A stretch of DNA of 64,000 nucleotides from Mycobacterium sp. E1747. Lineage in GTDB: Bacteria; Actinomycetota; Actinomycetes; Mycobacteriales; Mycobacteriaceae. Shown one piece after another: positions 43,516 through 51,474 of this stretch (within the stretch, counting starts at the first letter, position 1; every line of letters begins with the position of its first letter). Where the stretch lies: assembly GCF_001667775.1 (NCBI RefSeq), contig NZ_LZJI01000005.1, forward strand, positions 19,661 through 83,660, written 5' to 3'. The notes below the pieces were generated by a model. That model saw only the letters and a list, made by a program, of their open reading frames with translations. It was not told where the DNA came from and made no database searches. The position numbers and the translations under genes are program-made.

Positions 43516-43565
43516 TAATGCTCAATCCGCGATCCGGCTTCACCGAAGCCTCTTGAACTCCTGCA

Positions 43566-44981
43566 TCAGTTGAGCTCGTCACGGACTACGAGCCGGCGGG
43601 CCGCCTCGGTGATCGAGCCGGACAGCGACGGATAGACCGCAAGCGTCTGCGCCAAATCGTCGACCGCGGTGCCGTTTTGAACAGCGATCGCGATCGGTAG
43701 TATCAACTCGGAAGCGATCGGCGCGACCACCACGCCACCGATTATCACGCCGCTGTCCTGTCGGCAAAATAGCTTGACGAATCCCTGATCCAGCTCCGAC
43801 ATTTTCGCCCGCGCATTGGTTCTCAACGGCAGTGAAATGATGCGGGCCTGAATGGGCCCTTGGTCGATCGCGGCCTGCGAGATCCCGACCGCCGCAACCT
43901 CCGGGTGGGTGAACACCGTCGCCGCGACGGTGCGCAATCGAAGCGGATTAACGGCCTCACCGAGCGCGTGATACATCGCGATGCGGCCCTGCATCGCTGC
44001 AACGGAGGCCAACGGCAAGAGACCGGTGCAGTCCCCCGCCGCGTAAATGCCCGCGACCGATGTGCGCGATACTCGGTCGACTGAAATGTAGTCGCCGGGC
44101 CCGGGTTCGATACCCACACGCTGCAGGCCTAGCCGGCCGGTGTTGGGCACTGACCCAAGTGTCATCAACGCGTGGCTGCCTTCGACGGTGCGCCCATCGG
44201 CCATTGTCACGAGCACCCCGCCGTCGGTGCGCCTCACGGATTGTGCCCGGGCGTTCTTGATCACTTCGACGCCACGTCGGGCGAAAGATTCCTCGAGCAC
44301 CTGTGCGGCGTCGGCGTCCTCGTGCGGCAAAACCCGGTCGCGGCTGGCCACCAACGTTACCGTCACACCCAGTTCAGTGTAGGCGTTGGCGAATTCGATG
44401 CCGGTCACCCCGCAACCCACCACGATGAGGTACTCGGGCAGCGAGTCCAGGTCATAGAGCTGGCGCCAGGTCAAGATCCGTTCGCCGTCGGGGTGTGCCG
44501 ACGGCAGGATCCGGGGGGTGGCGCCGGTGGCGATCAAGACGACATCGGCATCGCGGACCGTGGTACTGCCGTCACCCGCGGTGACCTTGACGCGGTGACT
44601 CGCCAGACCGGGAACCGCATCCACCAGCTGCCCTCGGCCCGCGAGCAACTCGACACCCATGCTCAGCAGCTGGCCGGTGATATCCGCCGATTGCTCGGCG
44701 GCGAGCACCTTGATCCGCTGATGGACTTCTGCCAAACAAATCTTGGCGTCGTCGACCTGGACGTCAAAACCCAGCCGGGTCGCCCGCCGCAGTTCGGTGC
44801 GCAGCCCCGTCGAGGCGATAAAGGTCTTCGACGGCACGCAGTCACACAGCACCGCGGCACCGCCGACCCCGTCGGAATCGACCACGGTGACGCGCGTTAC
44901 GGCAGGACCTCGTGCAGCCGCAACCAACGCCGCCTCATAACCGGCCGGGCCGCCGCCAAGGATCACAATGCGGGTTACCAC
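43566..44981 (-). CDS. LpdA-type NAD(P)H quinone reductase (Rv3303c paralogue)
   Basis: A 471-residue flavoprotein, the same length as M. tuberculosis LpdA (Rv3303c) and closely similar throughout (ILGGGPAGYEAALVAA, KTFIASTGLRTELRRA, TWRQLYDLDSLPEYLIVVG, SVAAMQGRIAMYHALGEAV). Rv3303c lacks one redox Cys and acts as a quinone reductase. Here the motif reads LCDCVPSK with Cys at 46 and 48, not the CxxxxC of lipoamide dehydrogenase. The start GTG at 44981 gives the family length. It is downstream of the frameshifted DUF5709 gene and promoter P12. Confidence 0.88.
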   Translation of the reverse strand: MVTRIVILGGGPAGYEAALVAAARGPAVTRVTVVDSDGVGGAAVLCDCVPSKTFIASTGLRTELRRATRLGFDVQVDDAKICLAEVHQRIKVLAAEQSADITGQLLSMGVELLAGRGQLVDAVPGLASHRVKVTAGDGSTTVRDADVVLIATGATPRILPSAHPDGERILTWRQLYDLDSLPEYLIVVGCGVTGIEFANAYTELGVTVTLVASRDRVLPHEDADAAQVLEESFARRGVEVIKNARAQSVRRTDGGVLVTMADGRTVEGSHALMTLGSVPNTGRLGLQRVGIEPGPGDYISVDRVSRTSVAGIYAAGDCTGLLPLASVAAMQGRIAMYHALGEAVNPLRLRTVAATVFTHPEVAAVGISQAAIDQGPIQARIISLPLRTNARAKMSELDQGFVKLFCRQDSGVIIGGVVVAPIASELILPIAIAVQNGTAVDDLAQTLAVYPSLSGSITEAARRLVVRDELN

Positions 44982-45012
44982 AGCAGATTTCACCCACTGG
45001 CCGCACGGTAGG

Positions 45013-45478
45013 TCATCGGAGAGGCCATACCTCACCGGCGCGGGTGTCCTCGTCGACGACGATGTGCATGGCGGCTTCCTCAGCCGAGGCCGCGCCGCCG
45101 TCAATGCCGACGTCGTCGGCAAGGTAATCCGCACCCGGATCCCCGGGATCGACGTCCAAGGCGACAAGCCGGCCTGCGCGCATATCGCCCACCTGATCGT
45201 CGATTGGCTCACCATCGCTGTCGGCGCTATCACCGATCCCGTCGCCATCCCACTGGTCGGTCACGTCGGGCACCTCATGGGCGAGTCGGCGCGCAAGACT
45301 TTCATGGGTGCGCGCTTCCCTGGCGGTCAGTCCCCCACGCTCGCATTTCGCGGGGGCGTTCCGGAGGTGAGTAGCCTTCGTCGAGGTCGATGCCAGTCTC
45401 TTCTGAGTCCAGGCTTTCTTCTGGCTCGAGCAGATGAGCCTGCACATCATCGAATTCAGAAATCCCCACCGGCACCAT
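45013..45478 (-). pseudogene. DUF5709 family gene with a frameshift
   Basis: Two adjacent frames each carry half of a DUF5709 protein. The start half, from ATG 45478, has EPEESLDSEETGIDLDEGYS and SPPERPREMRAWG, then runs to an early stop. The end half, in the next frame, has LTAREARTHESLARRLAHE and GDMRAGRLVALDVDPG, then IDGGAASAEEAAMHIV. They would join as one protein if one base were missing from the run of five C at 45332-45336 (G on the coding strand). This may be a true mutation or a sequencing error in the homopolymer. It is the first gene behind P12. Confidence 0.75.
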
Positions 45479-45541
45479 CTCCGTTCCGTAGCTGCAAAGG
45501 TTCCGACAACAACACACAGCTGCGCAGCTATCGACGTTGTG

Positions 45542-45599
45542 ATCATGGCGCGCGGAGGGGTGAAGTGTCGTCGTCCACCTCGGTCGCTCACCCGGGTGA
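45542..45599 (-). promoter_or_regulatory. Shared composite promoter P12
   Basis: The palindrome is at 45588-45599. The half-site is degenerate (GGACGACGAC, 45576-45567) and the -10 is CATGAT at 45547-45542 (29-nt phasing). The predicted start near 45535 is 57 nt before the DUF5709 ATG. It is divergent from P13, with the two palindromes 36 bp apart. Confidence 0.72.
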
Positions 45600-45635
45600 T
45601 CTGGCGGCCAACTGATTTGGCCGCGGCGCGGGCAC

Positions 45636-45693
45636 TCATCCGGATGAATTGTCTCGGCGGGTGATGACCGCTCACCCCGCGGTGATCGATGCT
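45636..45693 (+). promoter_or_regulatory. Shared composite promoter P13 (sigma factor operon)
   Basis: A variant but perfect palindrome TCATCCGGATGA is at 45636-45647, GGGTGATGAC at 45659-45668 and the -10 GATGCT at 45688-45693 (29-nt phasing). The predicted start near 45700 is 21 nt before the GTG of the 85-residue gene, which has GGAGG. Confidence 0.82.
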
Positions 45694-45720
45694 GGCACCA
45701 GGTTGGCAAGTGGAGGTGCA

Positions 45721-45978
45721 GTGGAGGCAAAGAATTACCGTACCTGCGGTAGTCGTTGCATGGGACGGCGATCGGCCCTCGAAGCGGCCGAGACGGCGTT
45801 AGATGCGATCACATGCGCACGTGTGGATAGCGGCTCACGCATTTGGTTTGCGGATTCCTTGAGACGCCGACCCGTCGAGCAGAGCAGGCCCTGCCTCTCG
45901 TACGCGGCCAGCTCGGCTCGCCCCTTTGGAGCCGAGACTCACCGCATGCCAATACTTTTCGCGGCAGCGGGAGTCTAG
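45721..45978 (+). CDS. 85-residue Cys-containing protein preceding the sigma factor
   Basis: An ORF from GTG 45721 with GGAGG 4 nt upstream, directly behind P13. The peptide begins with [20 protein letters not shown], continues [20 protein letters not shown], and has four cysteines in all. Its stop lies one base before the GTG of the sigma factor, so the two should be co-translated. It has no HxxxCxxC zinc anti-sigma motif, so it is not an RshA homologue by sequence, but the position would suit a regulator of the sigma factor. The longer ORF to 45649 is ruled out by the P13 start. Confidence 0.5.
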   Translation: MEAKNYRTCGSRCMGRRSALEAAETALDAITCARVDSGSRIWFADSLRRRPVEQSRPCLSYAASSARPFGAETHRMPILFAAAGV

Positions 45979-45979
45979 C

Positions 45980-46579
45980 GTGGGTCGCGTACGAGCGGAA
46001 TCGGCGAAGGCGCCAGACGGCGCGCTGAACGCTCAGTTTGAAAGCGCCATCACCCCGCTCCTTGAGCCGCTGTATCGGCACGCTCTGCGAATGACCTCCA
46101 ATCGAGTGGATGCGGAAGATCTGGTGCAAGAAACGCTGCTCAACGCTTATGCCGGTCTCCGGTCATTCGAGCCCGGAACGAACCTCAAGGCATGGCTGCG
46201 GCGGATCATGACTAACACTCATATCAACAGTTATCGGCGGCAAAGGCGCCGTCCGGCCCAGCATCCGGCTGGTGAGATCACCGATCAACAGCTAATGGCC
46301 AATGCCCCACGCACCCCTGAGGTGCTGCGGTCGGCCGAAGACCAGGTGCTCGAGATGCTGCCAGACCCCTACCTCAAGGCGGCGATGATGCTCCTGCCCG
46401 AGCAGTTTCGCATCGCGGTGTATTTCGCCGACATTGCGGGATACACATACAAGGAGATCGCCGCCCTGACGGACACCGGACAAGGAACCGTAAGTTCGAG
46501 GCTCAACCGCGGCCGAAAACAGTTGCGCGATTTACTATCCGACCCGCCAACCAGCCACGCGGCGCGGGCAGCGAGTTGA
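45980..46579 (+). CDS. ECF sigma factor, SigH/RpoE-like
   Basis: A 199-residue sigma factor closely resembling mycobacterial SigH. Region 2 is [19 protein letters not shown], then [20 protein letters not shown] (-10 recognition), and region 4 is [20 protein letters not shown] with [18 protein letters not shown] (-35 recognition). SigH controls heat and thiol-oxidative stress and is held by the zinc anti-sigma RshA; no rshA-like gene follows here, since the convergent transaldolase gene lies 50 bp on. The GTG start follows GGGAG. Expression from P13 would place the sigma factor under the island activator. Confidence 0.9.
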   Translation: MGRVRAESAKAPDGALNAQFESAITPLLEPLYRHALRMTSNRVDAEDLVQETLLNAYAGLRSFEPGTNLKAWLRRIMTNTHINSYRRQRRRPAQHPAGEITDQQLMANAPRTPEVLRSAEDQVLEMLPDPYLKAAMMLLPEQFRIAVYFADIAGYTYKEIAALTDTGQGTVSSRLNRGRKQLRDLLSDPPTSHAARAAS

Positions 46580-46582
46580 TGC

Positions 46583-46617
46583 TGCTCGATCGGTAGGTCA
46601 GTTGGCCCGATCGAGCA
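46583..46617. terminator. Inverted repeat between sigma factor and transaldolase genes
   Basis: TGCTCGATCGG and CCGATCGAGCA form a perfect 11-bp stem with a 13-nt loop, lying between two convergent stop codons. Probably a bidirectional terminator. Confidence 0.65.
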
Positions 46618-46629
46618 AGCGCTCCGTGT

Positions 46630-47718
46630 TTAGCGTTGAACTGACCGCGACCAGGACGCGGCGAACTTGGACACCCCGTCGTGTTCCAGCACTGCGAACA
46701 CGTTTGGCAGATCCATACCGACGGCGAGCAGCCGGTCGAATACCTCCTGGGCGTGCGCCGCCTTGCCGGTCACGGTGTCACCGGAGACGACGCCGTGATC
46801 GGCGACCGCTTCCAGCGTGGGTTCAGGAATGGTGCTGACCGTGTTGGGCGCCACCAGGTCGGTGACGTACAACGTGTCAAGGTAGGCGGGGTTTTTCACT
46901 CCGGTGGAGGCCCATAGTGGGCGTTGCGCGCGAGCACCCGCGGCGCGCAGCGCGGTGTAGCGCGGCGCGGCGTCGAAGACCTCCTGATAGGCCGCGTAGG
47001 CCAACCGCGCCTTGGCGATGCCCGCCTGTCCCAGCAGCGCGAGGGCCTCATCGGTGCCGATCCCCGCGAGTCGCTTGTCGACCTCGGTGTCCACCCGGGA
47101 CACGAACAGTGATGCCACCGAATGGATTTGGGATAGGTCAGCGCCTGCGTGCTGGGCGGTTTCGATGCCGGCCAGATAAGCGTTCATCACCGCCCGATAA
47201 CGTTGGACGGAAAAGATCAGCGTCACGTTGACAGAGACACCCTTGGCCAACGCCGCGGTGATTGCGGGCAGCCCCGCGGCGGTGGCCGGTATCTTGATTA
47301 ACACGTTGGGCCGGTCGACAATCTTGGCCAACTCGACCGCCTGCGTGACTGTCGCATCGGTGTCGTGCGCGAGCGACGGGTCGACCTCAATGGACACTCT
47401 TCCGTCGACGCCGTCGGAACCTTCCCACTGCGGGCGCAGCACATCGCAGGCTGCTCGGACGTCGTCGGTGATCGCCGTGCGGACTGCGGTGTCGATGTCC
47501 GTACCGCGGGCCGTCAGCTCGGCGATCTGGCCATCGTAGTCGCGGCCGTTTGCAAGTGCATACTCAAAGGTGGACGGGTTAGTGGTCACGCCAACAACAC
47601 TTCTCGTGTCGATCAGCTGTCGCAGCTTGCCGGATTGCAGCAGACTGCGGGACAAGTCATCCAGCCAAACCGACACTCCCGCCGCCGATAGCGCGGCCAG
47701 ATTCGGGTTCTGAGTCAT
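46630..47718 (-). CDS. tal: Transaldolase
   Basis: A 362-residue transaldolase, transferring dihydroxyacetone units in the pentose phosphate pathway. The N-terminal [31 protein letters not shown] and the Schiff-base Lys region [16 protein letters not shown] are diagnostic; the length fits the actinobacterial class. It is distinct from the housekeeping tal beside tkt and zwf, which is not in this window. The ATG at 47718 overlaps the stop of a 51-residue ORF by 4 nt. In the P14 operon with MsrA and MsrB it could raise NADPH supply for thiol repair. Confidence 0.9.
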   Translation of the reverse strand: MTQNPNLAALSAAGVSVWLDDLSRSLLQSGKLRQLIDTRSVVGVTTNPSTFEYALANGRDYDGQIAELTARGTDIDTAVRTAITDDVRAACDVLRPQWEGSDGVDGRVSIEVDPSLAHDTDATVTQAVELAKIVDRPNVLIKIPATAAGLPAITAALAKGVSVNVTLIFSVQRYRAVMNAYLAGIETAQHAGADLSQIHSVASLFVSRVDTEVDKRLAGIGTDEALALLGQAGIAKARLAYAAYQEVFDAAPRYTALRAAGARAQRPLWASTGVKNPAYLDTLYVTDLVAPNTVSTIPEPTLEAVADHGVVSGDTVTGKAAHAQEVFDRLLAVGMDLPNVFAVLEHDGVSKFAASWSRSVQR

Positions 47719-47870
47719 CCCGTCGCCGCCACCCGACGATCGCCGCGCCGCGTTAGAACCCATCCTGCGGCGCTTGCTGCGCCAGAAAGCACCAGCGGCG
47801 CGTACGCGCTCAACAGCACCTGCCAATCAGGCGGAGTTGTCGGTTCTCTGCCTTGTGTTACCGAGCCCAT
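47715..47870 (-). CDS. 51-residue single-helix membrane protein
   Basis: An ORF from ATG at 47870, beginning 8 nt after the msrA stop and overlapping the transaldolase ATG by 4 nt. The peptide has a polar start ([17 protein letters not shown]), one membrane helix ([20 protein letters not shown]) and a basic end ([14 protein letters not shown]). It fills the msrA-tal gap exactly. The amino-acid make-up and spacing suggest a real small membrane protein; no family is known to me. Confidence 0.5.
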   Translation of the reverse strand: MGSVTQGREPTTPPDWQVLLSAYAPLVLSGAASAAGWVLTRRGDRRVAATG

Positions 47871-47877
47871 GTCGTTG

Positions 47878-48426
47878 CTAAGCCGGCTTGTCGCGTCCAG
47901 CCGCCGTCACCCTTGCGTCGGCATCGTGGTTGGGTACCGTCCAATCGGGGCGGACGTAGTGGCAGGTGTAGCCGGATGGATAACGCTGCAGGTAGTTCTG
48001 GTGTTCGGGTTCGGCTTCCCAGAACTCACCGGCCGGGGTGACCTCGGTGACGACTCTGCCGGGCCACCGCCCGGAATCCTCAATGTCGGCGATGGTGCGC
48101 ATTGCGATTCGCTTTTGCTCGTCGTCCAGATAGAAAATTGCCGACCGGTAACTGGTTCCGACATCGTTGCCCTGACGGTTCTTCGTGGTCGGGTCGTGGA
48201 TCTGGAAGAAGAATTCCAACAGTGCCCGGTAATTGGTCTCGTCTGGGTCATACGTGATTTCGAGTGCCTCGGCGTGGCCGGGGTGATTGCGGTAGGTGGG
48301 GTGAGTGTTGCTGCCGCCGGTGTAGCCGACACGGGTGGTCAACACACCGGGCTGTCCGCGGAAGAGGTCCTCCATGCCCCAGAAGCACCCACCCGCGAGA
48401 ATGGCGATCTTGTCGTGACCAGTCAT
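47878..48426 (-). CDS. msrA: Peptide methionine-S-sulfoxide reductase MsrA
   Basis: A 182-residue enzyme that reduces the S form of methionine sulfoxide using thioredoxin. The catalytic motif [12 protein letters not shown] is near residue 13, followed by [12 protein letters not shown] and [23 protein letters not shown] and [14 protein letters not shown] are the other conserved blocks. The usual C-terminal resolving Cys pair is reduced to one ([10 protein letters not shown]). The start overlaps the msrB stop by 4 nt. The partner msrB covers the R isomer. Probably not the only msrA of the genome, since the housekeeping copy lies elsewhere in mycobacteria. Confidence 0.93.
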   Translation of the reverse strand: MTGHDKIAILAGGCFWGMEDLFRGQPGVLTTRVGYTGGSNTHPTYRNHPGHAEALEITYDPDETNYRALLEFFFQIHDPTTKNRQGNDVGTSYRSAIFYLDDEQKRIAMRTIADIEDSGRWPGRVVTEVTPAGEFWEAEPEHQNYLQRYPSGYTCHYVRPDWTVPNHDADARVTAAGRDKPA

Positions 48427-48911
48427 GATCGCTGCTCGCGGACGCTTTGGGGCTGCTCCGATACGTCTTTCGCGAACAATCGCAGGTATTGCCCATAACC
48501 CTGGGCTTCCAGGTCATCGCGGTGGATGAATCGCAGCGACGCCGAGTTGATGCAGTAACGCAAGCCGCCCGCTTCTCGAGGGCCGTCCGTGAATACGTGC
48601 CCCAGATGACTGTCGGCATGGGCTGAGCGCACCTCGACCCTTTCCATGAAGTGGCTAAGGTCGCGCCTCTCAACCAGGCTGTCCGCGTCGATGGGCCGGG
48701 TGAAGCTAGGCCAGCCGCTTCCGCTGTCGAATTTGTCTATCGAGGCGAAAAGTGGCTCGCCAGAAACAATGTCGACGTAGATTCCTGGTTCATGGTTATC
48801 GCAGTACTCGCCGGTGAACGGAGGTTCCGTGCCGCTCTCCTGGGTGACGCGGTATTGCTGGGGGCTGAGCGCGTCGACCGCCGCAGGATTCTTGCTGTAT
48901 TGGTGTGACAC
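48423..48911 (-). CDS. msrB: Peptide methionine-R-sulfoxide reductase MsrB
   Basis: A 162-residue MsrB. Conserved blocks are [57 protein letters not shown] and the catalytic Cys in [13 protein letters not shown]. The zinc-binding CxxC pairs of some MsrB proteins are missing, as in the zinc-free class. The GTG at 48911 is chosen because GGAGG lies upstream; the longer open frame is antisense to the SDR gene. It follows the SDR and precedes msrA in the P14 operon. Confidence 0.93.
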   Translation of the reverse strand: MSHQYSKNPAAVDALSPQQYRVTQESGTEPPFTGEYCDNHEPGIYVDIVSGEPLFASIDKFDSGSGWPSFTRPIDADSLVERRDLSHFMERVEVRSAHADSHLGHVFTDGPREAGGLRYCINSASLRFIHRDDLEAQGYGQYLRLFAKDVSEQPQSVREQRS

Positions 48912-48939
48912 CTGGTCTCCTCCGTTCGGGCAGGCTTGT

Positions 48940-49710
48940 TTAGTTGCGGCCGGCCATGATGCCGCCATCGACGTTGAGAATCGCACCGGTGACCCAGCTG
49001 GCCTCGTCAGACAGCAGATACGTGACTGCGTTGGACACGTCAGCCGGGTTCCCGACTCGTCCCAGTGGATGAAGCGGCGCGAAAGTGGCAAGCGTGGTGT
49101 CGATCTCGTCCTTCGGAATGAAGGCCTCGTAGAGCGGGGTCTTGACCACGGCCGGCGCCACCGCGTTGACGCGAATGTTGTGCCCGGCGAGCTCGATGGC
49201 CAGGTTGTGGGTGAGCGCATGCAGGCCGGCCTTTTGCATCGAGTAAACCGACGAAGGAGTCAGACCGATCGCCTGGTGTGCCCACATGCTGCCGATGTTG
49301 ACGATGGACCCGCCCTCCGCCTTGGCGATCATGCCCGCGACGACGGTCTGCGTCAGGAAGAACAGGGCATAGTTGAGCTCCATGTACGAGTCATAGGTCG
49401 GCGCGTCGTATTCGAGAAACGGCTTGGGGATGAAGAATCCGGCCGCGTTGACGAGCAGCGTCGCGTCGCTGTGGTCCTCGGAAAGTGCGCGCTGAACATC
49501 GGCGACCGCGGCGCGATCGGTCAGCTCCGCAGTGATCCCCCACGCCTGGCCGCCTTCGCCCGTCAGTTCGGTCACCGAGTGATCCACACGGTCTTTCGAC
49601 CGTCCGACGATCACCGCGCTACCGCCGTGGCGCACGACGTCAACGGCGACCTGTCGGCCCATACCGGCGCTGCCTCCGACGACGACGACCTTCTTGGAAT
49701 CGAAGTGCAT
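48940..49710 (-). CDS. Short-chain dehydrogenase/reductase
   Basis: A 256-residue classical SDR. It has [41 protein letters not shown] with the catalytic Ser, [20 protein letters not shown] with the catalytic Tyr and Lys, and the C-terminal [16 protein letters not shown]. It is a close paralogue of the protein at 8204-8971, which has lost the Tyr. The ATG at 49710 follows AGAAGGG. It is the first gene of the P14 operon with msrB, msrA and tal. It likely reduces a carbonyl compound with NADPH. Confidence 0.9.
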   Translation of the reverse strand: MHFDSKKVVVVGGSAGMGRQVAVDVVRHGGSAVIVGRSKDRVDHSVTELTGEGGQAWGITAELTDRAAVADVQRALSEDHSDATLLVNAAGFFIPKPFLEYDAPTYDSYMELNYALFFLTQTVVAGMIAKAEGGSIVNIGSMWAHQAIGLTPSSVYSMQKAGLHALTHNLAIELAGHNIRVNAVAPAVVKTPLYEAFIPKDEIDTTLATFAPLHPLGRVGNPADVSNAVTYLLSDEASWVTGAILNVDGGIMAGRN

Positions 49711-49838
49711 GGTGAGACCCTTCTGCTAATCGTTCTCGACGGCTCCCGGTGGACTATTACCGCCTTTGCCCGGCAAGATAATTGGTAGCCTTGGCATTGA
49801 CGACCGGCACCCCGGATATCAAAGTCGAACTGCCGTCG

Positions 49839-49895
49839 AGTCTGGTGCGTCGCCGGGTGAGCCGTCATCACCCCGGCGTCGATTCACCCGGGTGA
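49839..49895 (-). promoter_or_regulatory. Shared composite promoter P14
   Basis: The palindrome is at 49884-49895, GGGTGATGAC at 49873-49864 and the -10 CAGACT at 49844-49839 (29-nt phasing; internal gap 9 nt). It serves the SDR, msrB, msrA, 51-residue and transaldolase genes. Confidence 0.82.
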
Positions 49896-50239
49896 GTTTC
49901 GATCTCCGAGGCCCACGGACTCTGCCGGGACACTCAGAGGCCCGCCGTTTCCGGCTGAGTTATGAACGTGCAGTGGGTAATTCAGCGCAGCCGCAATCAG
50001 CGAGCGGGCAGGCTCGTCTAGACGTTGCTTATGCTGCTCACAACTAGAGGCGGAGCAAAGCGGTGGCGAATGTCGTTCACCAAGCCGTCGGCCATATCTC
50101 AATCCGGCAGTTAGTTCCATTGCGGGTGACGCACCATCAGATGCGCCGTTGGGGTGCCCGAATGACCGCACCCCCGCAGTAGTTACTCGACCCCGTGATG
50201 GCGCAAAGCCCTTGAGAAGACAGTGAAGGAGCATCAAAC
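49896..50239. other. Intergenic stretch before the monooxygenase-like gene
   Basis: No gene or P-type promoter toward the plus strand could be supported here. A partial half-site (GGGTGACG near 50129) is present but without the phased elements. The promoter of the next gene remains unknown. Confidence 0.4.
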
Positions 50240-50551
50240 ATGTACGGGTCAGATGAGGAAGTCGTGCTGATCACCGAGGCCGTGGCTTTGCCCGGCAAGG
50301 GAGACGACCTGCGACGCGCGTTTATCGGGTTAATTCCCCAGTCACTGGCCGAAGGAGCCGTTAGCACCTTTCGGCTGCACGAAGATCGCGATCGACCCGG
50401 GCATTTCGCGCTCTATCAGCGGTTCCGCAACCAGCACGGTGTCGACCTTCACGTCCAATCCGATCATTTCGCGCTCGGCGTGGAAGCGTTGTCGCAGTTT
50501 GCTGAGGACGGCAAGGCCGAGACCACCTTCTACCGGGTGTTGAGCGGCTAA
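50240..50551 (+). CDS. Antibiotic-biosynthesis-monooxygenase (ABM) domain protein
   Basis: A 103-residue dimeric alpha/beta-barrel type protein. The pattern EEVVLITEAVALPGKGDDLR, then GLIPQSLAEGAVSTFRLHED, GHFALYQRFRNQHGVDLH and HFALGVEALSQFAED fits ABM-domain proteins, which include quinol monooxygenases and heme-degrading enzymes. The Trp/Asn set of heme oxygenases is not seen. The ATG at 50240 has AAGGAG 8 nt upstream. It stands alone on the plus strand, convergent with the GNAT gene. Confidence 0.78.
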   Translation: MYGSDEEVVLITEAVALPGKGDDLRRAFIGLIPQSLAEGAVSTFRLHEDRDRPGHFALYQRFRNQHGVDLHVQSDHFALGVEALSQFAEDGKAETTFYRVLSG

Positions 50552-50633
50552 GCCTCGAGATGTGGCGACAAGAGCTTGGCCAACTTCCTACTTAGAGGGT
50601 GGTGTGACTCCACGACATCCGGGGCCAGGCCGA

Positions 50634-51230
50634 TTACGGAGCCTGTGCACACGCCGGCTCTGGCAGATCAAGGTCCGCTTTGTTAAGTCGATAGATCTCG
50701 AGGGTCAAGTTGTAGTACTTGTCGGTCTCGCCGACCCATTCCATGCCCACTCGGCGCGCCGTGGCCACCCCGCGATGATTGCCTGGCCGCACGACTGCGA
50801 AAACCTCGCTGACACCGATATTTGTGAACGCTTGATGGGCCACCGCGTGACCGGCCTCCGCGCCGTAGCCGTTACCCCACAGTGTCGGTGCAACCTGCCA
50901 TCCGATCTCGAGATCGGTGCGGCCGGGTGGCAGTGGAAGCAGTGCCACTCCCCCGACTAGCTCGCCGGAGTACCTATCGGTGATCGCCCACCGGCCCACG
51001 GGCAGGCCGGATTCGTCACTCTGCCGGATCCATTCGCCCAAGAGTCGGCGCATCTGTGCGCGGTCGGCGATCAACGGCAGCGCCGGACACAGCCAACGCG
51101 AAACCTCCGGCGCCCCGTATATCCCGTAGGCGGCACCGTCGTCGTCGAATTGCCATGGGCGCAACTGCAGACGGACCGTGAGGATGCGCCGGGTGTGAGG
51201 GTCCCATTCGACGTGGCGGTGATCATCCAA
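50634..51230 (-). CDS. GNAT family N-acetyltransferase (RimJ/RimL type)
   Basis: A 198-residue acetyltransferase with RLQLRPWQFDDDGAAYGIYG at the start, then GRWAITDRYSGELVGGVALL, TDLEIGWQVAPTLWGNGYGA, the CoA-binding stretch that follows, and VFAVVRPGNHRGVATARRVG near the end. Its substrate may be a ribosomal protein or a small amine. The start is TTG at 51230, chosen because AAGGAGG lies 7 nt upstream. It is the only gene behind promoter P15. Confidence 0.85.
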   Translation of the reverse strand: MDDHRHVEWDPHTRRILTVRLQLRPWQFDDDGAAYGIYGAPEVSRWLCPALPLIADRAQMRRLLGEWIRQSDESGLPVGRWAITDRYSGELVGGVALLPLPPGRTDLEIGWQVAPTLWGNGYGAEAGHAVAHQAFTNIGVSEVFAVVRPGNHRGVATARRVGMEWVGETDKYYNLTLEIYRLNKADLDLPEPACAQAP

Positions 51231-51338
51231 TGTCGCGCCTCCTTCAGATGGTGAAAACTCATACTTGCAACAAGTGACCCGCTAGGAAAGCAACGCCGTC
51301 AATAAGGCCACGATCGCGGTCGGGTCTGGGTAGTACCG

Positions 51339-51396
51339 ACACTGCAGCCGGGCGGGGCGAACTGTCACCACCCCAACCCCCAATTCACCCCGGTGA
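51339..51396 (-). promoter_or_regulatory. Shared composite promoter P15
   Basis: A near-palindrome TCACCCCGGTGA is at 51385-51396, GGGTGGTGAC at 51373-51364 and the -10 CAGTGT at 51344-51339 (29-nt phasing). It serves the GNAT gene. Confidence 0.75.
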
Positions 51397-51474
51397 GTAT
51401 TGCGCCGCTTGTGAATGCATAAAGACAATTCACCCGCCGCGCAGAGAGAGTGGTTGCCGAGTTGAGACGTTGGC

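Noticed and set aside
44982..45248. Extension of the LpdA paralogue to 45248
   Set aside because: The extra residues are an antisense-like frame of the DUF5709 gene; starting at 44981 gives exactly the length of Rv3303c.
51430..51450. A further TTCACCCG half-site beside P15
   Set aside because: No palindrome partner, no second half-site at 16-17 nt and no phased -10; treated as chance or a relic.
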